The notes beneath the pieces are model-generated. The model did no database searches. It had not been told where the DNA came from and worked only from the letters and a program-made list of their open reading frames with translations. From assembly GCA_934465535.1 (NCBI GenBank), contig CAKSKV010000001.1:62001-126000 (forward strand): DNA of 64,000 bases, read 5' to 3'. A program made the position numbers and the translations under genes. Below, piece after piece: positions 17,919-26,028 of the stretch (position 1 is the stretch's first letter; every line of letters begins with the position of its first letter). This stretch comes from an uncultured Clostridia bacterium. GTDB lineage: Bacteria > Bacillota > Clostridia > Christensenellales > QALW01.

Positions 17919-18914
17919 ATGTCTTTGTTGGAGCAGATAAAAAACAAAGCGCGTACCGACAAAAAGACCATCGTACTGGCCGAGGGTCACGATCCCAGAA
18001 CCGTAAAGGCGGCGGCGATCGTCCGCGATGAAAAAATTGCCGATATCGTAATTCTGGGCAATGAGGAGCAGGTCAGATCCTTCGGCGTGGATCTTACCGG
18101 AGTGAAAATTATCGATCCCGCCAAAAGCGAGTGGCTTGCGGATTTTGCCGATACCTATTATGAGATGCGCAAGGCAAAGGGCATGACCCCGGAAAAGGCC
18201 ATGGAGCTTATGAAGACCGATGTGCTGGTGTTCGGCGCAATGATGGTCAAAAAGGGCAAGGTGGACGGAATGGTTGCAGGCGCCGTAAATTCCACCAGCA
18301 ATGTTATCCGCGCCGCCGTAACCATCATCAAGATGGCTCCCGGCATCAAATACGCCTCCTCCTGCTTCATTATGGAAAGCCCGTATCCGGAATTCGGCGA
18401 CAACGGCAAAATGGTTTACGGCGACTGCGGCTTTGTTATTGATCCCGATGCGGATCAGCTCTCCGACATAGCCATTGCTACGGCCAAAACCGCCCATGAT
18501 GTTGTGGATATCGACCCCAAGGTGGCTATGCTTTCCTTCTCTACAAAGGGCAGCGCAAGCCATCCCTGCGTGGATAAGGTTATTCAGGCTACCGAGCTTG
18601 TACGCCAGAAGGCGCCCAACCTGCCTGTGGACGGCGAGCTTCAGGTGGATGCCGCTCTGGTGCCCTCCGTGGGCGAATTCAAAAGCCCCGGCAGCCCCGT
18701 TGCGGGACATGCCAATGTGCTGATATTCCCCAACCTTGACGCCGGCAACATCGGCTACAAGCTTACCCAGCGTCTGGGCAAGGCGTGGGCTCTGGGCCCG
18801 ATTCTTCAGGGCCTTGCAAAGCCGGTAAACGACCTCTCCCGCGGCTGCACTGCCGAGGATATCGCGGGCGTAGTTGCGGTTACCTGCGTTCAGGCTCAGA
18901 ATGTAGGCAAGTAA
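17919..18914 (+). CDS. pta: Phosphate acetyltransferase
   Basis: A 331-residue short-form Pta, converting acetyl-CoA and phosphate to acetyl phosphate plus CoA in the cytoplasm. Family segments include IVLAEGHDPRTVKAA at the N-terminus, GMVAGAVNSTSNVIRAAV, SSCFIMESPYPEFG, MLSFSTKGSASHP and PVAGHANVLIFPNLDAGNIG. Length matches the class I enzymes of Clostridia that lack the DRTGG regulatory domain. GAAAGGAG precedes the ATG. ackA follows 103 bases later on the same strand, giving the substrate-level phosphorylation pathway to acetate and ATP. Confidence 0.96.
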   Translation: MSLLEQIKNKARTDKKTIVLAEGHDPRTVKAAAIVRDEKIADIVILGNEEQVRSFGVDLTGVKIIDPAKSEWLADFADTYYEMRKAKGMTPEKAMELMKTDVLVFGAMMVKKGKVDGMVAGAVNSTSNVIRAAVTIIKMAPGIKYASSCFIMESPYPEFGDNGKMVYGDCGFVIDPDADQLSDIAIATAKTAHDVVDIDPKVAMLSFSTKGSASHPCVDKVIQATELVRQKAPNLPVDGELQVDAALVPSVGEFKSPGSPVAGHANVLIFPNLDAGNIGYKLTQRLGKAWALGPILQGLAKPVNDLSRGCTAEDIAGVVAVTCVQAQNVGK

Positions 18915-19017
18915 TACGCCTTGTTATACAAAGCAGCATCAACACGCCGCGCGGCGTAATAAACTAAATATGCCCGCGGCAAAGCTTTCCGCGCGGCAAA
19001 AACGGGGGTTTTTACAG

Positions 19018-20208
19018 ATGAAGATTCTGGTTATCAACGCAGGCTCCTCCTCCCTTAAATATCAGCTTATCGATATGGCGGATGAGTCGGTAATATGCAA
19101 GGGGCTTGTGGAGCGCATAGGCATTGAGGGCTCCAATATCGCCCATAAAATAGGCGGAGAGAAAATCGAGATCAAAAAGCCGCTTAAAAACCATGTCGAG
19201 GCCATTCAGCTGGTGCTGGAGGTGCTTCAGGATAAGAAATACGGCGCCGTTTCCAGCATGAGCGAAATAGGCGCAGTGGGACACCGCGTGGTGCACGGCG
19301 GCGAGAGCTTCTCCCGCTCCGTGCTTATCGACGACGGCGTTATGGACGCCATACGCGACAACATCGACCTTGCTCCGCTGCACAATCCGGCAAACATTAT
19401 GGGCATAGAGGCCTGCCGTGCGGTTATGCCCGGCACTCCCATGGTTGCGGTTTTTGATACCGCCTTCCATCAGACCATGCCCAAAAGCTCTTATATCTAC
19501 GCCCTTCCATATGAGGTGTACGAAAAATATAAGGTGCGCCGCTACGGCTTCCACGGCACCAGCCATAAGTTTGTGGCGCAGCAGGCCGCTCAGATGCTGG
19601 GCAAGCCGCTGGAGGATATAAAGCTTATTACCTGCCACCTGGGCAACGGCTCCTCCGTAAGCGCCATTAAGGACGGCAAGGTGCTGGATACCTCTATGGG
19701 TCTTACTCCCCTTGAGGGCGTGCCCATGGGTACCCGCAGCGGAGACCTTGATCCGGCCATCCTCGGCTTCCTTATGAACAAGCTCAATATGGATATCGAT
19801 GAAATGACCGCATATCTCAACAAAAAAAGCGGTATTCTCGGTATTTCCGGCATAAGCTCGGATTTCCGCGATCTTATCGCCGCTGCCAAGGAGGGCAATG
19901 AGCGCGCACAGCTGGGGCTTGATGTGTTCTGTTATCGCGTGCGCAAGTATATCGGCGCATATGCAGCCGCTATGGGCGGCGTGGATGCGGTGGTGTTCAC
20001 CGCCGGAGTGGGCGAGAACAACAGCGGCCTTCGCAAGAAGATCATGGAGGGCATGGAGTATCTGGGCTTCGAAATAGACGATTCTCAGAACGAAAACGGC
20101 TCCGGAGCTTTTGCCATGACAAAGCCTTCCTCCCGCGTATGCGGCCTTGTTATCCCCACAAACGAAGAGCTGATGATAGCCCGCGATACCGCCGAGCTGT
20201 GCTCTTAA
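19018..20208 (+). CDS. ackA: Acetate kinase
   Basis: A 396-residue acetate kinase, forming ATP and acetate from acetyl phosphate and ADP. Diagnostic segments: ILVINAGSSSLKYQLIDM at the N-terminus, HRVVHGGE, VFDTAFHQTMP with the catalytic Asp, YGFHGTSHKFV, TCHLGNGSSV, DTSMGLTPLEGVPMGTRSGD and VFTAGVGENN. The ATG at 19018 is preceded by ACGGGGG; a frame opening earlier at 18970 is rejected because the family starts at MKILVINAG. It ends the pta-ackA operon, followed by a strong terminator. Confidence 0.97.
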   Translation: MKILVINAGSSSLKYQLIDMADESVICKGLVERIGIEGSNIAHKIGGEKIEIKKPLKNHVEAIQLVLEVLQDKKYGAVSSMSEIGAVGHRVVHGGESFSRSVLIDDGVMDAIRDNIDLAPLHNPANIMGIEACRAVMPGTPMVAVFDTAFHQTMPKSSYIYALPYEVYEKYKVRRYGFHGTSHKFVAQQAAQMLGKPLEDIKLITCHLGNGSSVSAIKDGKVLDTSMGLTPLEGVPMGTRSGDLDPAILGFLMNKLNMDIDEMTAYLNKKSGILGISGISSDFRDLIAAAKEGNERAQLGLDVFCYRVRKYIGAYAAAMGGVDAVVFTAGVGENNSGLRKKIMEGMEYLGFEIDDSQNENGSGAFAMTKPSSRVCGLVIPTNEELMIARDTAELCS

Positions 20209-20230
20209 GCCGTATATAAGCATTTACAGC

Positions 20231-20257
20231 AAAACCGCCGTCGAAACGGCGGTTTTT
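20231..20257 (+). terminator. Terminator of pta-ackA
   Basis: AAAACCGCCG (20231-20240) pairs with CGGCGGTTTT (20247-20256), loop TCGAAA, followed by further T. Confidence 0.9.
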
Positions 20258-20415
20258 GCACATGCGGCGGGCGGATATTACCGTATAAACGGTAGCGGCG
20301 CAAACGGGTTATAAACGGCAATTATAACCGCTATAATGCGCAAATATTTGCAATTCGGAAGCAATTGTGACATAATTAAGGTATATAATAAAAAACATAA
20401 AGGGAGCGTGATACC

Positions 20416-21186
20416 ATGAAAGAAAAAATTACGCAGACAGCCGGACGCGAACAATTGGGCGAATTTGCACCGCTGTTTGCCCGGCTTAACGATGATGTGC
20501 TTTTCGGGCAGGTGTGGAATGAGGGGGCAACCGATATTAAAACAAAGTGCATAATTACCGTTGTCGCGCTTATGTCATCGGGCATAACCGATTCCTCCCT
20601 TGTGTATCATCTGCAAAACGCCAAAGCACACGGCGTTTCCAAAGAAGAAATAGCCGAAATCATCACTCATGTCGGCATGTATGTCGGCTGGCCCAAGGCA
20701 TGGGCGGTATTCCGCCTTGCAAAGGATGTGTGGAATGAAGAAACTGCCGTAAAGGGCGCAAAGGAAAAATATCAAAGCAGCATATTTTTCCCCATCGGTG
20801 CGCCGAATGATGCCTTCAGAAGCTATTTCATCGGGCAAAGCTATCTTGCCCCGGTGTCGACAACGCAGATCCCGGTTTATAATGTCACATTTGAACCCGG
20901 CTGCCGCAACAACTGGCATATCCATCGGGCAAAAAGCGGCGGGGGACAGATGCTCATCTGCGTGGGCGGCAGAGGCTTTTATCAGCAATGGGGCGAAGCC
21001 TCCGTTGAAATGCTTCCCGGAACGGTAATAAACATTCCTGCGGGTGTAAAGCATTGGCACGGCGCCGCTGAAAAGGAATGGTTTTCCCACCTTGCCGTGG
21101 AAATTCCCGGCGAGGAAACAAAAACAGAGTGGCTGGAGCCCGTGGATGAGGAAAGCTATTTGCTCGCCGTAAAAACGGGGCAATGA
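20416..21186 (+). CDS. Carboxymuconolactone decarboxylase-cupin fusion protein
   Basis: A 256-residue soluble protein with two domains. Residues about 20-115 are a carboxymuconolactone-decarboxylase (CMD) domain, with LMSSGITDSSLVYHLQNAKA, HGVSKEEIAEIITHVGMYVG and WPKAWAVFRLAK; it lacks the CxxC of the AhpD peroxidase branch. Residues about 140-245 are a cupin: WHIHRAKSGGGQMLICVGG and PGTVINIPAGVKHWHGA supply the metal-binding His set. Such fusions occur beside aromatic or quinone metabolism genes but their reactions are mostly unknown. AAAGGGAGCG precedes the ATG. It converges with the AraC regulator across a shared terminator, next to the glycyl radical enzyme genes, so a shared pathway is possible but unproven. 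Confidence 0.87.
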   Translation: MKEKITQTAGREQLGEFAPLFARLNDDVLFGQVWNEGATDIKTKCIITVVALMSSGITDSSLVYHLQNAKAHGVSKEEIAEIITHVGMYVGWPKAWAVFRLAKDVWNEETAVKGAKEKYQSSIFFPIGAPNDAFRSYFIGQSYLAPVSTTQIPVYNVTFEPGCRNNWHIHRAKSGGGQMLICVGGRGFYQQWGEASVEMLPGTVINIPAGVKHWHGAAEKEWFSHLAVEIPGEETKTEWLEPVDEESYLLAVKTGQ

Positions 21187-21235
21187 TTGCCGAAGCATAA
21201 AAATATTCCGGGATCGACACTTTTCCGGGAGGCTT

Positions 21236-21265
21236 AAGGCAGGAAGAGAAAACTTCCTGCCTTTT
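21236..21265. terminator. Bidirectional terminator between the CMD-cupin and AraC genes
   Basis: AAGGCAGGAAG (21236-21246) pairs with CTTCCTGCCTT (21253-21263), loop AGAAAA, followed by TTATAT on the plus strand. Confidence 0.88.
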
Positions 21266-21268
21266 ATA

Positions 21269-22039
21269 TCAGATTACCGAGCCGTTTCGACGGTACTGCC
21301 CGGGTGTTATTCCGATAGAGGAGCGGAATACGCGGTAAAAATACGCGGAATTATTAAAGCCGCATTGTTCGGCGGCAGCTTCAACGCTGCAGCCGTTAAG
21401 CAGCAGCCTTGCGGCCATGGAAATGCGCACGGAGTTTATACAGCTTACCGGCGTGCAGTGCAGATGACTGCGAAACAGCCGGAACAGAGTGGCTTCGGAT
21501 ACGGCCAAATGACGGCACAGATCCGCAACCGTTATGGGAAGGGCGTAATTGCTGCGGATATAGTGCAGGGCCTTGTCTATTGCCGGACAGTCCGGCTTGC
21601 GGGTCCCGCAGCGCAGCAGAATATCAAGGATCAGATACGCCTGGGACATCCGCAGACAGTAGCTGCTTTCCGGCAGCCCGTTCAGGCGCAGCAGACAGTT
21701 GTGCATAGCCTCCGAAAGTCCGTCCGGCAGCTTGCTCGGAAAGGAATACAGCTCGTCGAGGCGGCGCGATCCGTCGCATACGGCGTCGATAAAAACATAA
21801 CGGCATTCAAATATTCCGTCTTTATCGGTGCGGTGCAGAATATCCTGCAATGCACCGGCAGGGGCAATAAAGGCTTCTCCGGGATTTATCGTCACGGCGG
21901 GAGAGCCGTTGCAGGAATATATATATCTGCCCCGCAGACACTCAACAACGGAGAGCCAGTCCAGCCTTTTTACATCGCGCCAGCCGTCCGGAGCGCCGGA
22001 GCCGTTGGAGAAGTGCAGAAATTCTATACTCAGGTGCAT
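21269..22039 (-). CDS. AraC-family transcriptional regulator
   Basis: A 256-residue regulator with an N-terminal cupin-like sensing domain (SPAVTINPGEAFIAPAGALQ) and a C-terminal AraC DNA-binding domain with two helix-turn-helix units: ITVADLCRHLAVSEATLFRL and SVEAAAEQCGFNNSAYFYRV, closing with GITPGQYRRN. It is divergent from the glycyl radical enzyme gene, with 146 bases between start codons, the usual layout of a pathway-specific activator. The ATG at 22039 follows GAGGATTAAA; a GTG 12 bases upstream is an alternative. The effector is unknown. A 10-bp tandem repeat in the shared region may be its binding site. Confidence 0.9.
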   Translation of the reverse strand: MHLSIEFLHFSNGSGAPDGWRDVKRLDWLSVVECLRGRYIYSCNGSPAVTINPGEAFIAPAGALQDILHRTDKDGIFECRYVFIDAVCDGSRRLDELYSFPSKLPDGLSEAMHNCLLRLNGLPESSYCLRMSQAYLILDILLRCGTRKPDCPAIDKALHYIRSNYALPITVADLCRHLAVSEATLFRLFRSHLHCTPVSCINSVRISMAARLLLNGCSVEAAAEQCGFNNSAYFYRVFRSSIGITPGQYRRNGSVI

Positions 22040-22064
22040 TTTAATCCTCACATTTTACATTGTG

Positions 22065-22084
22065 ACAGTATTGTACAGTATTAT
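22065..22084. repeat. Ten-bp tandem repeat in the AraC-GRE control region
   Basis: ACAGTATTGT followed directly by ACAGTATTAT, two copies one helical turn apart. They overlap the AraC gene's own promoter and lie just upstream of the glycyl radical enzyme promoter. Direct repeats at turn spacing fit AraC-family binding; this is inference. Confidence 0.55.
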
Positions 22085-22098
22085 GCCGGTATACGCAA
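22070..22098 (-). promoter_or_regulatory. Promoter of the AraC regulator gene
   Basis: On the minus strand TTGCGT (22098-22093), 17 bases, TACAAT (22075-22070). Its -35 box abuts that of the opposite promoter. Confidence 0.7.
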
Positions 22099-22127
22099 TT
22101 GTTTTTAACGGCATCGGATAGTATAAT
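22099..22127 (+). promoter_or_regulatory. Promoter of the glycyl radical enzyme operon
   Basis: TTGTTT (22099-22104), 17 bases, TATAAT (22122-22127), 58 bases before the ATG. Confidence 0.75.
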
Positions 22128-22185
22128 CCCAAAAAGAATCATTAAGCGGCGGGAAAAATATGCCGCCGGTTTCGGAGGAAGAACA

Positions 22186-24318
22186 ATGAGCGTAAGATTC
22201 GGTTCTGCAACGGGGGAACGCCCCGTTACATTAAGTGAAACAACGCGGGAAATGTGTGCAAAGGCGCTGGACGGCTTTTTCGGAAGGCGTATTCTTGAGA
22301 CGCCGTTTGTAAAAGCAGATGATATTCCGGGCTTTGAAACTATGAGCATGCGGGAGAAATATGCCGCTGCGCTTGACAGGATAGTAGAGGAGTGCCCCGT
22401 ATATATAAACGACGGCGAGCTTATAGTGGGAAGCGCATCCCTGGGCGATGCCATCCTGCCGGTGGTGCCGGTAAAATACGGGGACAGCTATGTTTTCGGC
22501 TGGGGTGCAAACCATGTAACCATGGGTTTTGATGAAGCGCTGCGAAGGGGCTTGGATGCATACGAGCGGGAAATAGACGGATATCTTTCGGAGGATCGCG
22601 ATGTCCAAAGAACCGAGGTGCGCATGAGCATGAAAAGAGCGCTTGCATCCCTGCGGCGCTGGCACCAAAGATATATGGAGGCACTGGAGGAAAAAATAAA
22701 TGCAGACCCTCAGAAACGCCTCAAGCGCATAAGAGATAACCTGAAAACCGTACCTTTTGCACCGCCGCAGACATTTTATCAGGCGCTCCAAAGCCTGTGG
22801 TTTTCCTTTGCATTTGCCCGCTTAAGCGCAAATTGGCCGGGTCTTGGCAGAATGGATGAATATCTGTGGCCGTATCTTCGCGATGACCTTAAGCAAGGTC
22901 GTACGGATATGAAGGAGGCGAAGGAACAGCTGGCGCATTTTATGATAAAGGGGTGCGAGTGGATAAATCTTTCCTTTCGCGGCACCGGCGATGCTCAGCA
23001 CTATCAGAACATCGTGCTGGGCGGGACAGATGAAAGCGGAAGGGATATAAGCAACCCCGTAACCCGTATGGTGCTGGAAATATTCGCGGAATTGCCCATA
23101 AGCGATTTTCCCGTTGCGGTACGGCTTAACGAACAGACCCCGGAATGGGTGCACGAACTGATAGCGCAGAATGTGGCCTTCGGGGGCGGAGTGGTTGCGG
23201 TGTATAATGAAAGCACCGTGCTCAAGGCGCTGGAAAACTACGGCTATCCGTATAAAGAAGCGGTGCGCTTTGCAAACGACGGCTGCTGGGAAGTGCAGGT
23301 ACCGGGCAAGACATGGTTTTCCTATGTGCCGTTTGACGGCTACGCGATTTTTCAGGCTGAGGTGCTGAAGCTGGGAGAAGCGGAAACGCCGGAGTATAAG
23401 AATTACGGCGCCATGTATGCGGCCTATACGGAGCGGCTTAAGGAAAAAATAGACGACATATGGGCATGCGACGAGAAAAAATGCCCGGAGTGTGCTCCGC
23501 CGGTGCCCTTTTGCGAGCTGCTCACAAAGGAATGTGCGAAAAAAGGAATGCCGTATTATTATTTCGGCCCGGAATATAATGTTGATTCGCCGCATTTCGG
23601 GGGCTTTGCCGAAGCGGTAAATGCGCTTTTTGCAATAAAGCATTTTGTATTTGATACCGGCAGGTATACCCTGCGGGAATATACCGATATGCTGCGCGCC
23701 GACTGGAACGGCTTTGAGGTGCAGCGCAGAGAAGCGGCGGCGCTGGATTATTGGGGCGCGGATTCTCCGAAGGCTGACGAAATCGCCGTGCGGCTGGCCG
23801 GGGACTATGCTGATATATGCGATCGGGATAAATTCAATCATACCGGCGACATGCTCAGGCCTGCCGGAATAAGCACTTTCGGCCGCCAGACGGACTGGCG
23901 CAATGACAGATTTTCTCACGCCTTCGGAAGAAAGAACGGAGAGATATTAAGCGGCAACTGCAGCCCGACGCCCGGCACCGATATCAACGGAGTAACTTCG
24001 GTCATACGGGCGCACTGCGCTCTTCCGCTGTATCGCTTTGCGGGAAGCACCGCGCTTGATATAAAGCTGGATCCGTCCGTTTTCCGCAATACCGATATAA
24101 CGCGCGTGGTGCGCGGTTTGACGGACGGCTTTGTAAGCCTCGGGGGCTTCTTTATGCAGATGGATACGGTGGATAATGAGGCTTTGCGCCGTGCGCAGGA
24201 AAATCCGGAGGCATATAAAGGGCTGGCAGTGCGCGTTTCCGGCTGGTCGGCGCGTTTTGTGACGCTGAGCCGGGAATGGCAGGACACCGTAATAGAGCGC
24301 ACCTCACAAAAAAGATAA
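22186..24318 (+). CDS. Glycyl radical enzyme of unassigned specificity (PFL-like)
   Basis: A 710-residue member of the pyruvate formate-lyase-like glycyl radical enzymes. The N-terminal PFL domain runs to about residue 560, with the active-site loop NDGCWEV: thiyl Cys367 and Glu369. The Gly-radical domain at the C-terminus has RVSGWSARF with radical Gly686. The single Cys followed at +2 by Glu matches the dehydratase/eliminase branch, not PFL itself, which has two adjacent Cys. The Trp at 368 (usually Val in glycerol and choline enzymes), the Trp in the radical loop and a length about 80-130 residues below characterised eliminases set it apart. The reaction is unknown. GGAGGAAGAA precedes the ATG at 22186. 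The activase follows 49 bases later. Confidence 0.9.
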   Translation: MSVRFGSATGERPVTLSETTREMCAKALDGFFGRRILETPFVKADDIPGFETMSMREKYAAALDRIVEECPVYINDGELIVGSASLGDAILPVVPVKYGDSYVFGWGANHVTMGFDEALRRGLDAYEREIDGYLSEDRDVQRTEVRMSMKRALASLRRWHQRYMEALEEKINADPQKRLKRIRDNLKTVPFAPPQTFYQALQSLWFSFAFARLSANWPGLGRMDEYLWPYLRDDLKQGRTDMKEAKEQLAHFMIKGCEWINLSFRGTGDAQHYQNIVLGGTDESGRDISNPVTRMVLEIFAELPISDFPVAVRLNEQTPEWVHELIAQNVAFGGGVVAVYNESTVLKALENYGYPYKEAVRFANDGCWEVQVPGKTWFSYVPFDGYAIFQAEVLKLGEAETPEYKNYGAMYAAYTERLKEKIDDIWACDEKKCPECAPPVPFCELLTKECAKKGMPYYYFGPEYNVDSPHFGGFAEAVNALFAIKHFVFDTGRYTLREYTDMLRADWNGFEVQRREAAALDYWGADSPKADEIAVRLAGDYADICDRDKFNHTGDMLRPAGISTFGRQTDWRNDRFSHAFGRKNGEILSGNCSPTPGTDINGVTSVIRAHCALPLYRFAGSTALDIKLDPSVFRNTDITRVVRGLTDGFVSLGGFFMQMDTVDNEALRRAQENPEAYKGLAVRVSGWSARFVTLSREWQDTVIERTSQKR

Positions 24319-24367
24319 AAGCGCAGTGCGGGGCAAGCTGATTTTGCCCGGCGGAAAGGGCATGCCT

Positions 24368-25264
24368 ATGGAAGGGATAATAACGGATATACAGCGTTTT
24401 TGCGTGCATGACGGGCCGGGAATACGCACGGCGGTCTTTCTGAAGGGCTGCCCGTTAAGATGCGCATGGTGTCACAATCCCGAAACGCAGTCCGCAAAGA
24501 TAGAGCCGTATCTTGATGCCGGCGCCTGTACGGGATGCGGCAGCTGTGAAAAAATATGCACAAGACACCGCATTACCGCGCAGGGGCATCTGTTTGATGC
24601 TTCCGGCTGCACCGGCTGCCTTGAATGTGTCAAAAGCTGCCGTTACGGTGCGCTCAGCGTAAACGGACGGCACATAAGCGCGGAAAGCATTGTACGGCAG
24701 GCACTTGCGGACAGACCGTTTTACGCAGGCGGAGGGGGCATTACCGTTACCGGCGGAGAGCCGTCGTTTCAGCCCGGATTTGCCTTGGAGATATTGCAGC
24801 GCGCCGCGTTTGCGGGCATGAGCACCTGTATGGAAACGGCGGGCTGCTTTGACGGCGATTTTTTACGGGAGGCGTCACGGTGCTGCGGCCTTTTTCTTAT
24901 AGATGTAAAGGATGCAAACGAAAAAAGGCTGAGAAAAAATACGGGGCAGAGCCTGTTGAAGCTGGCTGCCAATCTGGAGGCTGTGGGAAGCTTAGGCGTA
25001 AATTTCACGGTGCGCACGCCGATAATAGGCGGCATCAACGATACGCCGGAGGATATGCTGGAGCTTGCAGCCTTTGCACGGCAATTTCAACCGATGAAAT
25101 GGCGGCTGTTTTCCTATCACGAGCTGGGGCTTTCCAAGGCGGAAAGGCTGGGAAGAAAGCAGGAAAGATTCGGGGCGGTATCCGAGGAACGCCTGACGGA
25201 GCTTCGGGAGATTTTTTACCGTGAACTCAACGGACGCATGCGTCCCGAAAGCACGGGCGATTAG
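24368..25264 (+). CDS. Glycyl radical enzyme activating enzyme (radical SAM)
   Basis: A 298-residue radical SAM activase that abstracts hydrogen from the glycine of the neighbouring enzyme. The SAM cluster motif is CPLRCAWC (Cys28, 32, 35) after DGPGIRTAVFLKG. Two inserted ferredoxin clusters follow, CTGCGSCEKIC (54-64) and CTGCLECVKSC (81-91), as in activases of the glycerol dehydratase/HPAD branch. ITVTGGEPSFQPGF binds SAM. The ATG at 24368 is chosen because GGAAAGGG lies 7 bases ahead; another ATG two codons earlier is too close to it. It is the second gene of the operon, which confirms the glycyl radical call. Confidence 0.95.
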   Translation: MEGIITDIQRFCVHDGPGIRTAVFLKGCPLRCAWCHNPETQSAKIEPYLDAGACTGCGSCEKICTRHRITAQGHLFDASGCTGCLECVKSCRYGALSVNGRHISAESIVRQALADRPFYAGGGGITVTGGEPSFQPGFALEILQRAAFAGMSTCMETAGCFDGDFLREASRCCGLFLIDVKDANEKRLRKNTGQSLLKLAANLEAVGSLGVNFTVRTPIIGGINDTPEDMLELAAFARQFQPMKWRLFSYHELGLSKAERLGRKQERFGAVSEERLTELREIFYRELNGRMRPESTGD

Positions 25265-25388
25265 AAAGCAAAAAAGCCTCTGCGGAGAAGGATGGGGGAA
25301 ACAGGCGCACGCTTTTAGGGGAAACAAAGTGCCGGAAGAAGAAAATGGCGTAAAAATGCGAAAGAAACGGGTTTTAACAAAATATATC

Positions 25389-25417
25389 TTGACACGAAGC
25401 CGCATTTGTGGTAAATT
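25389..25417 (+). promoter_or_regulatory. Promoter of the rpmG-secE-nusG operon
   Basis: TTGACA (25389-25394), 17 bases, TAAATT (25412-25417), 55 bases before the rpmG ATG. Confidence 0.8.
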
Positions 25418-25420
25418 AAC

Positions 25421-25456
25421 AACGCACTACTTCCGGGTAGTGTTTCTATATGCGTT
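25421..25456 (+). promoter_or_regulatory. Nested hairpin in the rpmG leader (possible regulatory RNA)
   Basis: AACGCA (25421-25426) pairs with TGCGTT (25451-25456), and inside it CTAC (25427-25430) pairs with GTAG (25437-25440) around TTCCGG. The outer arm ends directly before the ribosome site TTGGAGG, so folding could mask or expose it. A role in control is inferred. Confidence 0.45.
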
Positions 25457-25471
25457 TTGGAGGTGTAAAAA

Positions 25472-25636
25472 ATGGCTGCTAAGGGACAGAGAAACGGTAT
25501 AACACTGGCTTGCTCCGAGTGCAAGAACAGAAACTATATTACCAGCAAAAATAAGAAGAACGATCCGGATCGCCTTGAGATCAAAAAATATTGCCCGACC
25601 TGCAAGGCTCATACCGCTCATAAGGAAACAAAGTAA
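25472..25636 (+). CDS. rpmG: 50S ribosomal protein L33
   Basis: A 54-residue ribosomal protein of the large subunit. The sequence runs MAAKGQRNGITLACSECK with two CxxC pairs (C14/C17 and C41/C44), the zinc-binding C+ form of L33. KNKKNDPDRLEIKKYCPTC is the family core. The ribosome site TTTGGAGG precedes the ATG. It is short but complete, and leads the conserved rpmG-secE-nusG cluster of Bacillota. Confidence 0.96.
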   Translation: MAAKGQRNGITLACSECKNRNYITSKNKKNDPDRLEIKKYCPTCKAHTAHKETK

Positions 25637-25668
25637 TTTTTCTAAGCGATATTAAGGATGTGAAAAAG

Positions 25669-26010
25669 ATGGCAAAGGATCAGGATAAGAAAGCGGCAGC
25701 ACAGGACAAGCTGGAGCTGGTTCAGAGCGCCGACGCCGTCAAACAGGACAAAAAAGACGGTAAGGATGCCAAGAAGGCTCAGAAAAAGAAAAAAGAAAAG
25801 AAAAAGCGCGGAAATCCCATAAAGGAAATGATCTCCGAGCTTAAAAAGGTCACTTGGCCTACCCGCAAGGAATTTATCAATTACAGCGTGTGCGTTTTTG
25901 TGTTTGTTGCCGTTATGGCTCTGATCGTATGGCTGATGGACCTCGGCTCCGCCGAGCTTATCAAGCTGCTTACCGATCAGACTACGGGACTGCCTTCGCT
26001 GTTCAAGTAA
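25669..26010 (+). CDS. secE: Preprotein translocase subunit SecE
   Basis: A 113-residue SecE, the single-span clamp of the SecYEG protein channel. The first 50 residues are an unusually long Lys-rich hydrophilic extension. The conserved amphipathic helix ISELKKVTWPTRKEF is followed by one membrane helix, YSVCVFVFVAVMALIVWLMD. The ATG at 25669 is preceded by AAGGATG; a GTG nine bases earlier overlaps that site. It lies between rpmG and nusG as in most Bacillota. Confidence 0.95.
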   Translation: MAKDQDKKAAAQDKLELVQSADAVKQDKKDGKDAKKAQKKKKEKKKRGNPIKEMISELKKVTWPTRKEFINYSVCVFVFVAVMALIVWLMDLGSAELIKLLTDQTTGLPSLFK

Positions 26011-26028
26011 GCCGGGGAGTAGCTGCAA

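Noticed and set aside
19012..20223. 403-codon open frame on the minus strand opposite ackA
   Set aside because: It is the mirror of the acetate kinase gene; low stop frequency opposite a GC-biased coding gene explains it and there is no ribosome site or family match.
20384..20389. TATAAT before the CMD-cupin gene as part of a promoter
   Set aside because: The nearest TTG-type -35 box (TTGTGA at 20365) leaves a spacer of only 13 bases, so no promoter was called.
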